This document shows positions 6,964 through 16,428 of a stretch of DNA of 50,679 bases, in pieces. Each line of letters begins with the position of its first letter. Positions within the stretch are counted from its first letter, which is position 1. The notes under the pieces are model-generated. The model was not told where the DNA came from, searched no databases, and saw only the letters and a program-made list of their open reading frames with translations. The stretch comes from YA12-FULL-51-18 sp041665305 (lineage in GTDB: Bacteria > Elusimicrobiota > Elusimicrobia > Elusimicrobiales > UBA9959), in the NCBI GenBank assembly GCA_041665305.1, contig JBAYJD010000018.1:1-50679 (forward strand), given 5' to 3'. The position numbers were made by a program, and so were the translations under genes.

Positions 6964-7818
6964 ATGAACAACGAAGCTGCCATACAGAAACGAAAAAAAT
7001 CCTTCAAGTACCTGCTTATCCATCTGGCGGTCGTTTTTTCCGCGGCGATCTGCGTTTACCCCCTCCTGCGCATGTTCTCGGTTTCAATGCGCCCCGGCGA
7101 CAAGCTGTTCTCCACGAGCCTCTCCCTAATTCCCGCAGGGGCGACCTTCGACGCCTATGTCAGGCTGATAAAAGAAACCTTGTTCCTGCGCTGGCTTTGG
7201 AATTCGCTGCTGATCACTGTGGCCACCTCTTTCATCGGCGTCAGCCTGGCTTCCACTGCGGCGTACGCTTTTTCGCGCTTCAAGTTCGGCGGCAAAAAAG
7301 CCGGGATGATACTCCTGCTCTCCACGCAGATGGTACCCGCCGGAATGCTGATCCTGCCCCTGTTCCTGATGATAATGAAGCTCGGCCTGATGAACACCTA
7401 TCTCGGCATGATCATCGCCTATTCCGTGTCTTCGCTGCCGTTCAGCATCTGGATCCTCAAAGGCTACTATGATACGATCCCCCGCTCGCTTGAGGAGGCG
7501 GCGATGGTCGACGGGACCAGCCAACTGGGCGCCTTTTACCGGATCATTCTCCCTCTTTCCACGCCGGCCCTCAGTATCGCTTTTCTGTTCAATTTTACCT
7601 GCGCCTGGAACGAATACCTGGTGGCGAGAGTGGTGCTGTTCAGCTCGAAGCAGTATACCTGGACCCTGGGACTTTTTGAGCTCCAGGGTCAGTACATCAC
7701 GCAATGGGGAATGTTCGCGGCGGGCGCCATGCTTGTGACCGTGCCGGTGCTCATGGTGTTCCTGTACTCGTCCAAGTGGCTCATCTCGGGCCTCACGCTC
7801 GGCAGCGTGAAAGGCTAA
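6964..7818 (+). CDS. ABC importer permease, MalG type
   Basis: A 284-residue partner permease with six predicted helices. The N-terminal YLLIHLAVVFSAAICVYPLL is followed by SVSMRPGDKLF, typical of MalG-like proteins. The EAA loop reads SLEEAAMVDGTSQLGAFYRI. ATG 6964 is chosen because GGAG lies 11 bases upstream and the protein then starts with a polar leader (MNNEAAIQKRKKS) before the first helix; an in-frame TTG at 6919 would add 15 unlikely residues. The ATPase gene starts 19 bases after the stop. Confidence 0.92.
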   Translation: MNNEAAIQKRKKSFKYLLIHLAVVFSAAICVYPLLRMFSVSMRPGDKLFSTSLSLIPAGATFDAYVRLIKETLFLRWLWNSLLITVATSFIGVSLASTAAYAFSRFKFGGKKAGMILLLSTQMVPAGMLILPLFLMIMKLGLMNTYLGMIIAYSVSSLPFSIWILKGYYDTIPRSLEEAAMVDGTSQLGAFYRIILPLSTPALSIAFLFNFTCAWNEYLVARVVLFSSKQYTWTLGLFELQGQYITQWGMFAAGAMLVTVPVLMVFLYSSKWLISGLTLGSVKG

Positions 7819-7837
7819 ACCAAAAGAAGGAGTACTT

Positions 7838-8938
<1,101 letters not shown>

Positions 8939-8978
8939 CCGCGCCTCCTTCGGCCCGCCGGGCGCCGGTCTTTCGGCT

Positions 8979-9007
8979 TTGTAACAGCGTCCGACTTTAG
9001 GTATAAT
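8979..9007 (+). promoter_or_regulatory. Promoter of the ferredoxin gene
   Basis: TTGTAA at 8979-8984, a 17-base spacer and a perfect TATAAT at 9002-9007. The leader would be about 38 bases and ends in a strong CGGAGG ribosome site. Confidence 0.75.
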
Positions 9008-9051
9008 TATCCTGTCAAAAGTTTTGGGGTATCATTATCACGGAGGTAAAA

Positions 9052-9237
9052 ATGAAAGCTGTTATAGACGAAACCGCCTGCATCGGCTGCGGCCTGTGCG
9101 CCAGCGACTGTCCTGAAGTGTTCGAGATGAAAGGTGAGAAGGCCGCCGTCATCGCGACTCCCGTGCCCGCCGGCAAAGAGGAAGCCTGCAAGTCCGCGGC
9201 CGCCAACTGTCCGGTTTCCTGCATCAAGTGCGAGTAA
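9052..9237 (+). CDS. Ferredoxin, single [4Fe-4S] cluster
   Basis: A 61-residue soluble electron carrier of the Thermotoga type. Cluster ligands are C10, C13 and C16 in CIGCGLC plus C53 in NCP. C20 (SDCP) and C46 (EEAC) are placed to form the disulfide seen in that family. Two extra Cys at 57 and 60 close the protein (CIKCE). It has its own promoter, a strong ribosome site and a following hairpin, so it is a monocistronic, probably highly expressed gene. It is a natural partner for the 2-oxoacid:ferredoxin oxidoreductase at 20.8-23.5 kb, although this is inference. Confidence 0.93.
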   Translation: MKAVIDETACIGCGLCASDCPEVFEMKGEKAAVIATPVPAGKEEACKSAAANCPVSCIKCE

Positions 9238-9257
9238 CCCGACCATTTGCGATAAAT

Positions 9258-9290
9258 GCCCGCCTGCGAAGCAGTCCGGTCCAGGCGGGC
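9258..9290 (+). terminator. Terminator after ferredoxin
   Basis: GCCCGCCTG (9258-9266) pairs perfectly with CAGGCGGGC (9282-9290) and is followed a few bases later by TATTTT. It begins 20 bases after the ferredoxin stop. It also argues against starting the next gene at the upstream in-frame ATG at 9256. Confidence 0.65.
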
Positions 9291-9321
9291 CGCTATTTTA
9301 AACGCGAGCCCCGGCGAACCC

Positions 9322-10269
9322 ATGAGAAAAAAGGACATTAACGCGATCAAGGCCGATGTGGTCAGGCTTTCGGTCGCTTCCAACTCGGCTTTGGTCGTAT
9401 TTAAGCTGGTAGTCGGGCTTTTTATCGGCTCCGTTTCCGTGCTCTCGGAGGCTATTCATTCCGGCATAGACCTCGCGGCCGCCTTTATCGCGTATTTTGC
9501 GGTCCGCTCCTCGGCTCAGCCTGCCGACCATGACCACCACTACGGGCATGGAAAATTCGAGAATATCTCCGGTTTCGTCGAGGCTATACTTATTTTCCTT
9601 GCGGCCGCCTGGATTATCTATGAAGCGGTGAAGAAGCTCATCCATCCGGAGCCCATAGAATTTATCGGCTGGGGCATCCTGGTCATGGGACTTTCTTCTT
9701 TCCTGAACCTGGCGGTTTCGCAGATGCTCTTCAAGGTGGGCAATGAAACGGATTCCATAGCCATCAAAGCCGACGCCTGGCATCTCAGGACCGATGTTTA
9801 CACCTCCGTCGGCGTTATGACCGGCCTTGGCCTTACCTGGTTGATAGAACTGCTCTGGACCGGGCATCATGTCCATTGGATAGACCCGCTTGCGGCCATT
9901 CTGGTGGCCCTGATGATCATAAAAGCGGCCTATGACCTTACCGTGCAGTCCCTGGGCGACCTGCTGGACATCTCGTTGCCGCAGGAATATAACGCCAAGA
10001 TCGCCGCATTGATCAAGAACCAGCCGGGGGTCATAAGTTTCAAGCGCTTACGGACTCGAAAATCCGGAGCGGACAAATTCATCGAATTTGATATCTTGGT
10101 GGAGGCCGGCATGACGGTGGAGAAAGCCCATGTCCTGACCGACAACATCAGCGCGGACATAGAACGGGACCTGCCGAATTCCAAGGTCACGATCCACATC
10201 GAACCCTGTGATATGAAATGCCCTCCGGGATGCGTCCCCGACTGTTCCCGGCCGCGGTGCGGCCGATAG
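9322..10269 (+). CDS. Cation diffusion facilitator (CDF) metal exporter
   Basis: A 315-residue inner-membrane metal/proton antiporter of the CDF (FieF/ZitB) family. The TM2 metal site appears in SEAIHSGIDLAAAF (His-x3-Asp), the loop HHYGHGKFENISGF is typical, and the TM5 site is ADAWHLRTDVYTS (His-x3-Asp). The cytosolic C-terminal domain follows from about residue 200. The last 20 residues are unusual: a Cys-rich tail with five Cys (CDMKC...GC...DC...RC), which could bind metal. ATG 9322 is chosen because the upstream ATG lies within a terminator hairpin. The metal is not identifiable; Zn or Fe is most common in the family. Confidence 0.92.
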   Translation: MRKKDINAIKADVVRLSVASNSALVVFKLVVGLFIGSVSVLSEAIHSGIDLAAAFIAYFAVRSSAQPADHDHHYGHGKFENISGFVEAILIFLAAAWIIYEAVKKLIHPEPIEFIGWGILVMGLSSFLNLAVSQMLFKVGNETDSIAIKADAWHLRTDVYTSVGVMTGLGLTWLIELLWTGHHVHWIDPLAAILVALMIIKAAYDLTVQSLGDLLDISLPQEYNAKIAALIKNQPGVISFKRLRTRKSGADKFIEFDILVEAGMTVEKAHVLTDNISADIERDLPNSKVTIHIEPCDMKCPPGCVPDCSRPRCGR

Positions 10270-10355
10270 CGTGCCCGGCAGTCCCATGCCCCCGACACCC
10301 GCGAACTCGCAGGCCTGCCGTTTCCTTAAAGGATACGATAGAGCCGCGCCGCCTG

Positions 10356-11852
10356 TCACCCGCCGGCGGCCGTTTCACTTCCGTCCTTGACTGGCAATTT
10401 AAAAATAACCAGGATGCCCGGGATAGTCAGCAGGCAGACCGCCAGGAAAAAATGCCGGTAGCCCACGGCTTCCTGGAGTTTGCCGCTTATCATGCCCGGG
10501 ACCATCATCCCCAGGGCCATGATGCCCGTGGATATGGCGAAATGCGCCGTCTTATATTTCCCTTTGCAGATCATCATAAGGTAGACGGTGAAGGCGGTGA
10601 GCCCCAGGCCGTAGCCGAACTGCTCCGCCGCCACCAGCAGCGGCACCGGCCCGAAGGGGATCTTGTGCCCCAGGAGCGTCAGCTGGCGCAGGGCCGGCTG
10701 CGCGTAGGCCATGTACAGATAAAAAATATCGGGCACATGCAGGGCCGCCACCATGGGCCACAGGCATTTCCTGAAACCGTACCTGGAGAGGAGCCAGCCT
10801 CCCAACAGGCCTCCGACGATCAGCGCAGCCATTCCCGCGCCGCCGTAAATTATCCCCACATCCGAGGTGGAAACTCCCAGTCCGCCTTTTTCCACCGCGT
10901 CCAGGAGGAACGGGGAAGTTAGTTTTACGAGCATCGCCTCGGCGAGGCGATAGAAAAGAATGAAGGCGATGATATAGCCGATGCCGTCCATAGTAAAATA
11001 GGAGATGAAGGCTTCGTTAAAAGAGCTGCCTTCGGAGGCCATTTGTTTTTTAAGGTATGGGAACAGGTATTTCCGGCTTACGAAGACCAGGGCGGCAGTA
11101 AGGACCGCGGCGGCGCCGAGCTTTTGCCCGAGGCCGGAGAGCTGTTCGAACATCCAGACCAGGAGTCCGGCGGCCGCCAGATAGCCTGTCAGGGTTCCCA
11201 ACGAGCGCATCACAGCCGACGGCTCCGTCTTGGCCTTGGGAATGTCCTCAACGGGATAGGGGAGGACAAAACGGTGGTAGAGGAACAGTATAAGGAAGAG
11301 CAAAGCGGAAACAATGAGCATTAAGCTCCAGCTGCCGGGGATATCGCCCAGCGCTTCCTGCAGCTGACCGGCTCTGTAGACCAGGAAGCCGGTGCCGAAG
11401 ATCATCGCGAAACGGTAGAACATGGAACGGATGCCCACGAAAAAAGCCTGCTCCCTACCGGTGAGCGCCAGCATGTAGAAGCCGTCCGTCGCTATGTCGT
11501 GCGTGGCCGACACGAAAGCCGCGGCGGCGAAGGCCAGCAGGGAAATGGAAAAAAAATGTTTTCCCGCCAGCGACAGGGCCGCGGCCGCCAGGCAGCACGC
11601 CATGAGGAGCTGGGTATACACCAGCCATTTACGACGGGTGGCGTACATATCCACCATAGGTCCCCAGAGCATTTTAATGACCCAGGGCAGGTACAGCCAG
11701 CTGGTCCAAAAGGTGATGTCGGAGTTGGAAACGCCCATGTTCTTGTAAAGGATGACGGAGACCGAATTTATAAGGATATAGGGCAGGCCTTCCGCGAAGT
11801 AGGCGGAGGGTATGAAATACCAGGGGTTGCGGGTGTCGGATCTGAAAAGCAT
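10356..11852 (-). CDS. MFS permease, AmpG-like
   Basis: A 498-residue major facilitator protein with about 12 to 14 membrane segments. The start MLFRSDTRNPWYFIPSAYFA, followed by EGLPYILINSVSVILYKNMG, and the loop LWGPMVDMYATRRKW match AmpG-type permeases, which import muropeptides for cell-wall recycling. HDIATDGFYMLAL is another family motif. The ATG at 11852 has GGAGG six bases upstream; an ATG 11 codons earlier lacks one. It is divergent from the AspT-type transporter and convergent with the CDF gene. No other wall-recycling gene is nearby, so the substrate remains a family-level guess. Confidence 0.85.
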   Translation of the reverse strand: MLFRSDTRNPWYFIPSAYFAEGLPYILINSVSVILYKNMGVSNSDITFWTSWLYLPWVIKMLWGPMVDMYATRRKWLVYTQLLMACCLAAAALSLAGKHFFSISLLAFAAAAFVSATHDIATDGFYMLALTGREQAFFVGIRSMFYRFAMIFGTGFLVYRAGQLQEALGDIPGSWSLMLIVSALLFLILFLYHRFVLPYPVEDIPKAKTEPSAVMRSLGTLTGYLAAAGLLVWMFEQLSGLGQKLGAAAVLTAALVFVSRKYLFPYLKKQMASEGSSFNEAFISYFTMDGIGYIIAFILFYRLAEAMLVKLTSPFLLDAVEKGGLGVSTSDVGIIYGGAGMAALIVGGLLGGWLLSRYGFRKCLWPMVAALHVPDIFYLYMAYAQPALRQLTLLGHKIPFGPVPLLVAAEQFGYGLGLTAFTVYLMMICKGKYKTAHFAISTGIMALGMMVPGMISGKLQEAVGYRHFFLAVCLLTIPGILVIFKLPVKDGSETAAGG

Positions 11853-11885
11853 TGAAAACCTCCGTTGTACCGGCCGATCAACCAT

Positions 11886-11915
11886 AGTCTAGCTTTTGGC
11901 GGCGGTGGTTTTCAA
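11886..11915 (-). promoter_or_regulatory. Promoter of the AmpG-like gene
   Basis: On the minus strand: TTGAAA (11910-11915), an 18-base spacer, TAGACT (11886-11891). The start site would leave a leader of about 27 bases containing the GGAGG ribosome site. Confidence 0.6.
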
Positions 11916-11935
11916 GAAAGAGGGCGGCGGTATTT

Positions 11936-11944
11936 TGCTAGAAT
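11936..11944 (+). promoter_or_regulatory. Extended -10 promoter with almost no leader
   Basis: TGC-TAGAAT followed by exactly six bases and then the ATG at 11951. The geometry is identical to that at 4133-4148 and predicts a leaderless mRNA; no Shine-Dalgarno sequence is present. Confidence 0.5.
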
Positions 11945-11950
11945 CACTGT

Positions 11951-13603
11951 ATGCAACTGCTCTCGCTGCTTTTCTCCCCGGACTCGGTCGCCTATTCCGT
12001 GTTCGTTATTACCCTGGTCGGCGCCGCCGGCCTGGGATTCGGCAATATAAAATTTTTCGGCATTAATCTGGGCATAGCCGGCGTGCTGTTCGCGGGCATC
12101 GTCTTCGGCCATTTCGGCGTGAATGTCAACAAGGAAACTCTTGAATTCCTGCGCGAGTTCGGCCTTATCCTTTTCGTTTATTCCATAGGCGCCCAGGTGG
12201 GGCCGGGTTTCTTCTCCTCTTTCCGCAAAGAGGGCATCCGTCTTAACCTGCTGGCCGCGGTCGTCGTGCTGGGCGGAGTCGTCCTCACGCTGCTCCTGGC
12301 CCGCCTGGCCGGTATAGATCTCCCCACGGCGGTCGGAATGTATGCCGGCGCCGTTACCAATACCCCTTCGCTGGCCGCCGCCCAGCAGACCCTTAACGGC
12401 ATCAGTCCGGACCTGGGCAACAGCGCCTCCGTCGGCTATGCCCTGGCCTATCCGGGCGCCATCCTGGGCATTATCCTGACCATGGTCCTCATCAAATTCA
12501 TCTTCAGGAAGCAGGCGGCCGAAGAGATGAAACATGCGCCGGGCGCCCGCGACGGGTCGGATTTTGTAAGTATGAGCATCAAGGTCGAGAACAAGAACCT
12601 GGACGGCCTTAAAATAAAAGAGATCCCGGCCATCCGCGAACTGGGCGTGGTCGTGTCCCGCGTCTACCGCGACCGGCGCATGGAGGTCGCCCACGACGAT
12701 ACCGCGCTCCGTACCGGGGATGTCCTCCTGGCCGTGGGAAGGACCGAAAGCGTCAAGAAATTCCTTATAGTGGTAGGCTCCCCCAGCGAGATGGACCTTA
12801 AGACGATGCCCAGCCGCATCCAGCATTCCCGCGTTATCGTGACCCGTAAGGATGTCATAGGCAAGACCCTGGACGAACTGGAGCTGGAATCGCAATACAA
12901 TGTTATCGCCACCCGCGTCGCCAGGGCCGATGTTGAATTTATAGTTTCCGATAATTATGTCCTTCAATTCGCCGATAATCTGGTCATAGTCGGTTCGGAG
13001 TCCGGCGTTTCCAAGGTCGCGGCCCTGCTCGGCAATTCCCCCAGGGACCTAAATCATCCCCAGCTTATCCCCGCTTTTATAGGCATAGGCCTCGGGGTGG
13101 TCCTGGGCTCCATCCCGTTCTCCCTGCCCGGGCTTTCCGCTCCCGTAAAGCTTGGGTTGGCCGGCGGACCGCTTATCATGGCCATTCTTCTGAGTTATGT
13201 CCAGACCATAGGGCCGCTTAACTGGTATATGCCCCCCGCCGGAAACCTTATGCTGCGGGAGCTTGGAATAGTCCTATTCCTGGCCTGCGTCGGTCTTAAG
13301 GCGGGCGGGAAGTTCGTTGAAACTCTGGTAGCGGGTAACGGCGCGGCCGTCGTGCTGCTGTCGTTCGTCATTACGACCGTGCCGATAATGATCGTGGGCA
13401 TCTTCGCCAAATTCAAATACAAGCTGAATTACATGTCCTTATGCGGCGCGCTGGCCGGTTCCATGACCGATCCCCCCGCCCTGGCTTTCGCCAATTCAAT
13501 GGCGGGTTCCAACCTGCCCGCCATGTCTTATTCCGCCGTTTATCCGCTGGTTATGATCCTGCGCGTCGTATCCGCGCAGATCCTGGTGTTATTGTTCATG
13601 TAA
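11951..13603 (+). CDS. AspT/YidE/YbjL-family transporter with two TrkA-C domains
   Basis: A 550-residue inner-membrane antiporter-like protein. Two homologous membrane halves (about residues 1-185 and 370-550) flank two cytosolic RCK/TrkA-C domains: one near 200-280 (MSIKVENKNLDGLKIKEI), one near 295-365 (VIVTRKDVIGKTLDELEL). Each half carries its conserved motif: GMYAGAVTNTPSLAAAQQ in the first, GSMTDPPALAFANS in the second. AspT of this family exchanges aspartate for alanine; the YidE and YbjL members have no firm substrate. The AEC carrier gene starts 10 bases downstream with a GTG, so the two transporters are probably co-expressed. Confidence 0.9.
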   Translation: MQLLSLLFSPDSVAYSVFVITLVGAAGLGFGNIKFFGINLGIAGVLFAGIVFGHFGVNVNKETLEFLREFGLILFVYSIGAQVGPGFFSSFRKEGIRLNLLAAVVVLGGVVLTLLLARLAGIDLPTAVGMYAGAVTNTPSLAAAQQTLNGISPDLGNSASVGYALAYPGAILGIILTMVLIKFIFRKQAAEEMKHAPGARDGSDFVSMSIKVENKNLDGLKIKEIPAIRELGVVVSRVYRDRRMEVAHDDTALRTGDVLLAVGRTESVKKFLIVVGSPSEMDLKTMPSRIQHSRVIVTRKDVIGKTLDELELESQYNVIATRVARADVEFIVSDNYVLQFADNLVIVGSESGVSKVAALLGNSPRDLNHPQLIPAFIGIGLGVVLGSIPFSLPGLSAPVKLGLAGGPLIMAILLSYVQTIGPLNWYMPPAGNLMLRELGIVLFLACVGLKAGGKFVETLVAGNGAAVVLLSFVITTVPIMIVGIFAKFKYKLNYMSLCGALAGSMTDPPALAFANSMAGSNLPAMSYSAVYPLVMILRVVSAQILVLLFM

Positions 13604-13613
13604 GGGAGAGAGC

Positions 13614-14525
13614 GTGACCGAGATCGTGGCCGGTATTTTTTTGATGATAGCGGTCGGCTGGCTTTTCCGCAGATACGCGCTTGTCGGAGAAGAGGCCGAA
13701 AAGGCTTTCAACCGGTACCTTTTCTACCTGGCGCTGCCCGCGCTGATCATAGTCAAGATCGCCGACACTTCGTTCTCCGGCCTCGGGTTTGATTTTATCA
13801 TTCTTAACTTCCTGCCGATCTTCGCCGTAATGCTTCTGGCCTACGGCGCCTGGCGGGCGGGCCTGGCCGACCGGCAGTTCGCCCGTCTGCTGATCATAAC
13901 GGCGGGGCTGGGCAACACGGTCTATCTAGGTTTCCCCGTTGTTTCCATGAGCCTGGGGCCGGAAAACCTCGGTTACGCGGCCGTCGCCGCTTCCCTACAA
14001 AATATTTTTATTTTTACATTCGGCTTCTTCTTCATTGGGACGGTCGGCGCCGGCGCCTCCCCCCCGGTCAGTTTCAGGCGCCTGGTGCTTAAAAACGCCG
14101 TGCTCTGGAGTTCCATAGCCGGGCTTTTTATTTCTTTCGCCGGGATAAAGATCCCGGCGGTCGTCTATCGGACGATGATGGATATAGGCCACACCACCAT
14201 TCCCCTTTCGCTTTTTACCATAGGGCTGAGCTTATACGGCAAGAAGCTTGGCGCGAACCTGGGCAAGGCGGTGTGGATATCGGGGCTCAAGATGATAGTT
14301 ATGCCGGCGGCGTATCTAGGACTGGCTTTATTATTCGGGTTTAAGGGGGTGATCTCCAGGGTCGTTTTTTTGCAGATGGCCATGCCCATTGCCGTGCTGA
14401 ACTATGTGATAGCCAGAGAATTTGAATTTGACGCCGACCTGGTCTCCCAGGCCATAGTCGTGTCGACCTTAATGCTGATGCCGTGCCTGTTCCTCTGCGA
14501 CCTGGTCATGGCCGCCTTCCTGTAA
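13614..14525 (+). CDS. AEC (auxin efflux carrier) family transporter
   Basis: A 303-residue protein with about ten membrane helices in two inverted halves. The N-terminus (IFLMIAVGWLFRRY, then FNRYLFYLALPALII) and GLGNTVYLGFPVV, with its helix-breaking GN and FP, are characteristic of the AEC family, whose bacterial members move organic acids such as malate or malonate. The start is a GTG, supported by AGGGAGAG eight bases upstream and 10-base spacing from the preceding AspT-type gene. A perfect hairpin overlaps the stop codon and ends the pair. Confidence 0.88.
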   Translation: MTEIVAGIFLMIAVGWLFRRYALVGEEAEKAFNRYLFYLALPALIIVKIADTSFSGLGFDFIILNFLPIFAVMLLAYGAWRAGLADRQFARLLIITAGLGNTVYLGFPVVSMSLGPENLGYAAVAASLQNIFIFTFGFFFIGTVGAGASPPVSFRRLVLKNAVLWSSIAGLFISFAGIKIPAVVYRTMMDIGHTTIPLSLFTIGLSLYGKKLGANLGKAVWISGLKMIVMPAAYLGLALLFGFKGVISRVVFLQMAMPIAVLNYVIAREFEFDADLVSQAIVVSTLMLMPCLFLCDLVMAAFL

Positions 14526-14549
14526 AAAGGCAGCAACTGCCTTTTTACA
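14521..14549 (+). terminator. Terminator overlapping the AEC carrier stop
   Basis: TGTAAAAAGGCAG and CTGCCTTTTTACA form a perfect 13-bp stem with a CAA loop. The TAA stop lies within the left arm. The U-rich right arm makes it a usable terminator in either direction. Confidence 0.65.
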
Positions 14550-14657
14550 TCCTCATGAAACATATTTTCGTATTAGAGGATTCCCGGGACAGCCGTAGCC
14601 CGAAAGTCCCAAAACGGCATAGGTCCAACGATCAGTTAAATTGGAACTACCGGGCAC

Positions 14658-14686
14658 TTGACTAACCCCCGAGTCTGCATTAAACT
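14658..14686 (+). promoter_or_regulatory. Promoter of the two-domain secreted protein
   Basis: TTGACT (5 of 6 to consensus), 17-base spacer, TAAACT. The transcript would have a leader of about 84 bases that ends in GAGGTG six bases before the ATG. A second -10-like TATAAA at 14748 lacks a -35. Confidence 0.55.
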
Positions 14687-14776
14687 ATAACCGTTGCGGG
14701 AGTTGCCGGCATGGTGCGTCGCGGAGCGCTTAAGCGTTGTGCGGCGGTATAAACTAAAAGTTGCGAGGTGTGGTAT

Positions 14777-16411
14777 ATGAAAATGACTGAACTGATCATC
14801 GCATTCTGCTTCGCGATCCCTTCTGCGGCGGCGGCTCAAGGCCTGCCGATGCCTGGAACGGAAGTTCTCACTACCTTGCCGGCTTCTGTGCATCAATTAA
14901 GGGACGTTTCAGCTTATTCGCGGGTGTTTTCCTCGTTATTCAAGAAACAGTTTTTTGCCGATCAACCGGGAATAATCAATGTAGTCTCCGATTATCCGTA
15001 TGTATATCAAGCGCCCGGTGTACACGGGCAAAGTGTTGTGTTCTTTATAGACAGCAGCGTGGGCGCTCCTAAGTTGCCGGTATGGGCTGAGATAGAACTG
15101 GTGGCCACCAACGAATTCGTGAATAAAGGTTTTGTACGCACGCAGCAGTACAGAGTGATAGTGCAAAAAATCAGCGTGCTCCAGGCGGAGTCGGAACTGG
15201 AAGCGTTTATAAATAATCCTTTACGGATGAATAATCCGCTGACCAGTGAGGAAGCTGCGGTCCTCAAACAGGAGCAGGCAGCTATAGAGAAGGCATGGGC
15301 CGATCGTCTGGCTAAGGATGCTCAAGAGGCCAGTTCGAAAGCTGCGACCCTCAAACAGCAGCGGGCAGCCATAGAAAAGGCATGGACTAAGCATCTGGCT
15401 GATGAAACTCAAGTGAAAGCGGAGCAGGAGGCGCTAAAACAACTCAACAACGATTATGACGCCGCAGTATACGATGAGGTCAGTAAAATACGGGCCGCGC
15501 GGACCGTGGCCGCGACAGAGAGGCTCAATACCGTTCTTACGGAGCTGCCGGAGACCCCGGCGCCCGTGATCCTGGGGCAGGCGCAAACCATGAATATGCA
15601 GCAGCAGATACTTGCGTCCAACTTCGGAAAACGATATGCCCTGGGCTCTAACTCATTTGACTGGAGCACGGATTTCCCGCAAAGATATGCGGTCCCCGGT
15701 AATGAAGGCAATAGCGCGGTATTTTTTGCCTGGAATAAGGGGCATAAATTACAGGTGCCGGGGGCGAAAGTTACCAAGGTTTTTTCGGACGGCTCCAACG
15801 GCGACCTGTACAGGGTCGTAGTGCCTGAGAAAACGGCTATTGAGCTTCAGGACTCGATCTCGGATTCCGTTACAGCCCCTTATAAAAAACTTACCTCCCG
15901 CCTCAGATCCGAACCCCCGGCGCTGGAAAGCCCGGCGGCAACGCCGGTAATGAGCAAACTTAAAAGCGCGGCGGCGGAATATGGGCCTGATGTTATGGGC
16001 GGAATAATGCTTGCAGGCGCCGCTTATTACAACCAAAAACTAATGATAGCTCGTTCAGACGCGGCGGCCGTGAGCGGCAATAAGGAGCAGGCCTATGCCC
16101 TACGCGGCCAGGCTGTGGGCCTTGGTACAGGTTTTACAGCCGCTGCGATGTCGGCACCCGCGGTAGGGGTGGCCTGCGTGCCTTCCCTGACGGGCGGCTG
16201 GACATACCTTGGATGCGTTCTATTGGGAACTACGGGGATAAGCGAAACCGTGCAGGTGGGCGCAGGGAGATTTTCCGCCTGGTACCTGGAGCATGAAAAA
16301 GATTTCCAGCCGCCCATCCCGGGCAAGGTGAAAGAAGCCATAAAACATCCGATAACCGCGGTAAAACAGGCGCTTGAAAATAAAAACGGTCGGGATAACC
16401 CCGTGCGGTAA
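14777..16411 (+). CDS. Secreted protein with a duplicated domain and coiled-coil linker
   Basis: A 544-residue protein of unknown family. Residues 1-20 (MKMTELIIAFCFAIPSAAAA) are a signal peptide. Two related blocks follow: one near residues 65-130 (YPYVYQAPGVHGQSVVFF ... QYRVIVQK) and one near 290-355 (FPQRYAVPGNEGNSAVFF ... LYRVVVPEK). They share an aromatic-Pro start, a PG-x2-G-S-VFF core and a YRV[IV]V end. Between them lies a charged, Ala/Glu/Lys-rich helix with two similar 22-residue units (AAIEKAW). The C-terminal third has two Gly/Ala-rich hydrophobic stretches. ATG 14777 has GAGGTG at proper spacing; the in-frame GTG nine bases upstream overlaps that site. Function unknown; a surface or periplasmic role is likely. 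Confidence 0.75.
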   Translation: MKMTELIIAFCFAIPSAAAAQGLPMPGTEVLTTLPASVHQLRDVSAYSRVFSSLFKKQFFADQPGIINVVSDYPYVYQAPGVHGQSVVFFIDSSVGAPKLPVWAEIELVATNEFVNKGFVRTQQYRVIVQKISVLQAESELEAFINNPLRMNNPLTSEEAAVLKQEQAAIEKAWADRLAKDAQEASSKAATLKQQRAAIEKAWTKHLADETQVKAEQEALKQLNNDYDAAVYDEVSKIRAARTVAATERLNTVLTELPETPAPVILGQAQTMNMQQQILASNFGKRYALGSNSFDWSTDFPQRYAVPGNEGNSAVFFAWNKGHKLQVPGAKVTKVFSDGSNGDLYRVVVPEKTAIELQDSISDSVTAPYKKLTSRLRSEPPALESPAATPVMSKLKSAAAEYGPDVMGGIMLAGAAYYNQKLMIARSDAAAVSGNKEQAYALRGQAVGLGTGFTAAAMSAPAVGVACVPSLTGGWTYLGCVLLGTTGISETVQVGAGRFSAWYLEHEKDFQPPIPGKVKEAIKHPITAVKQALENKNGRDNPVR

Positions 16412-16428
16412 GAGGAAGTTCGGGCATT

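Noticed and set aside
14641..14690. Partial likeness to a c-di-GMP-II riboswitch
   Set aside because: TTAAATTGG and GGGCACTTGACT recall that aptamer, but the partner strand that should form the kink-turn stem and the pseudoknot is missing, and TTGACT is better explained as the -35 box of a promoter with correct spacing.
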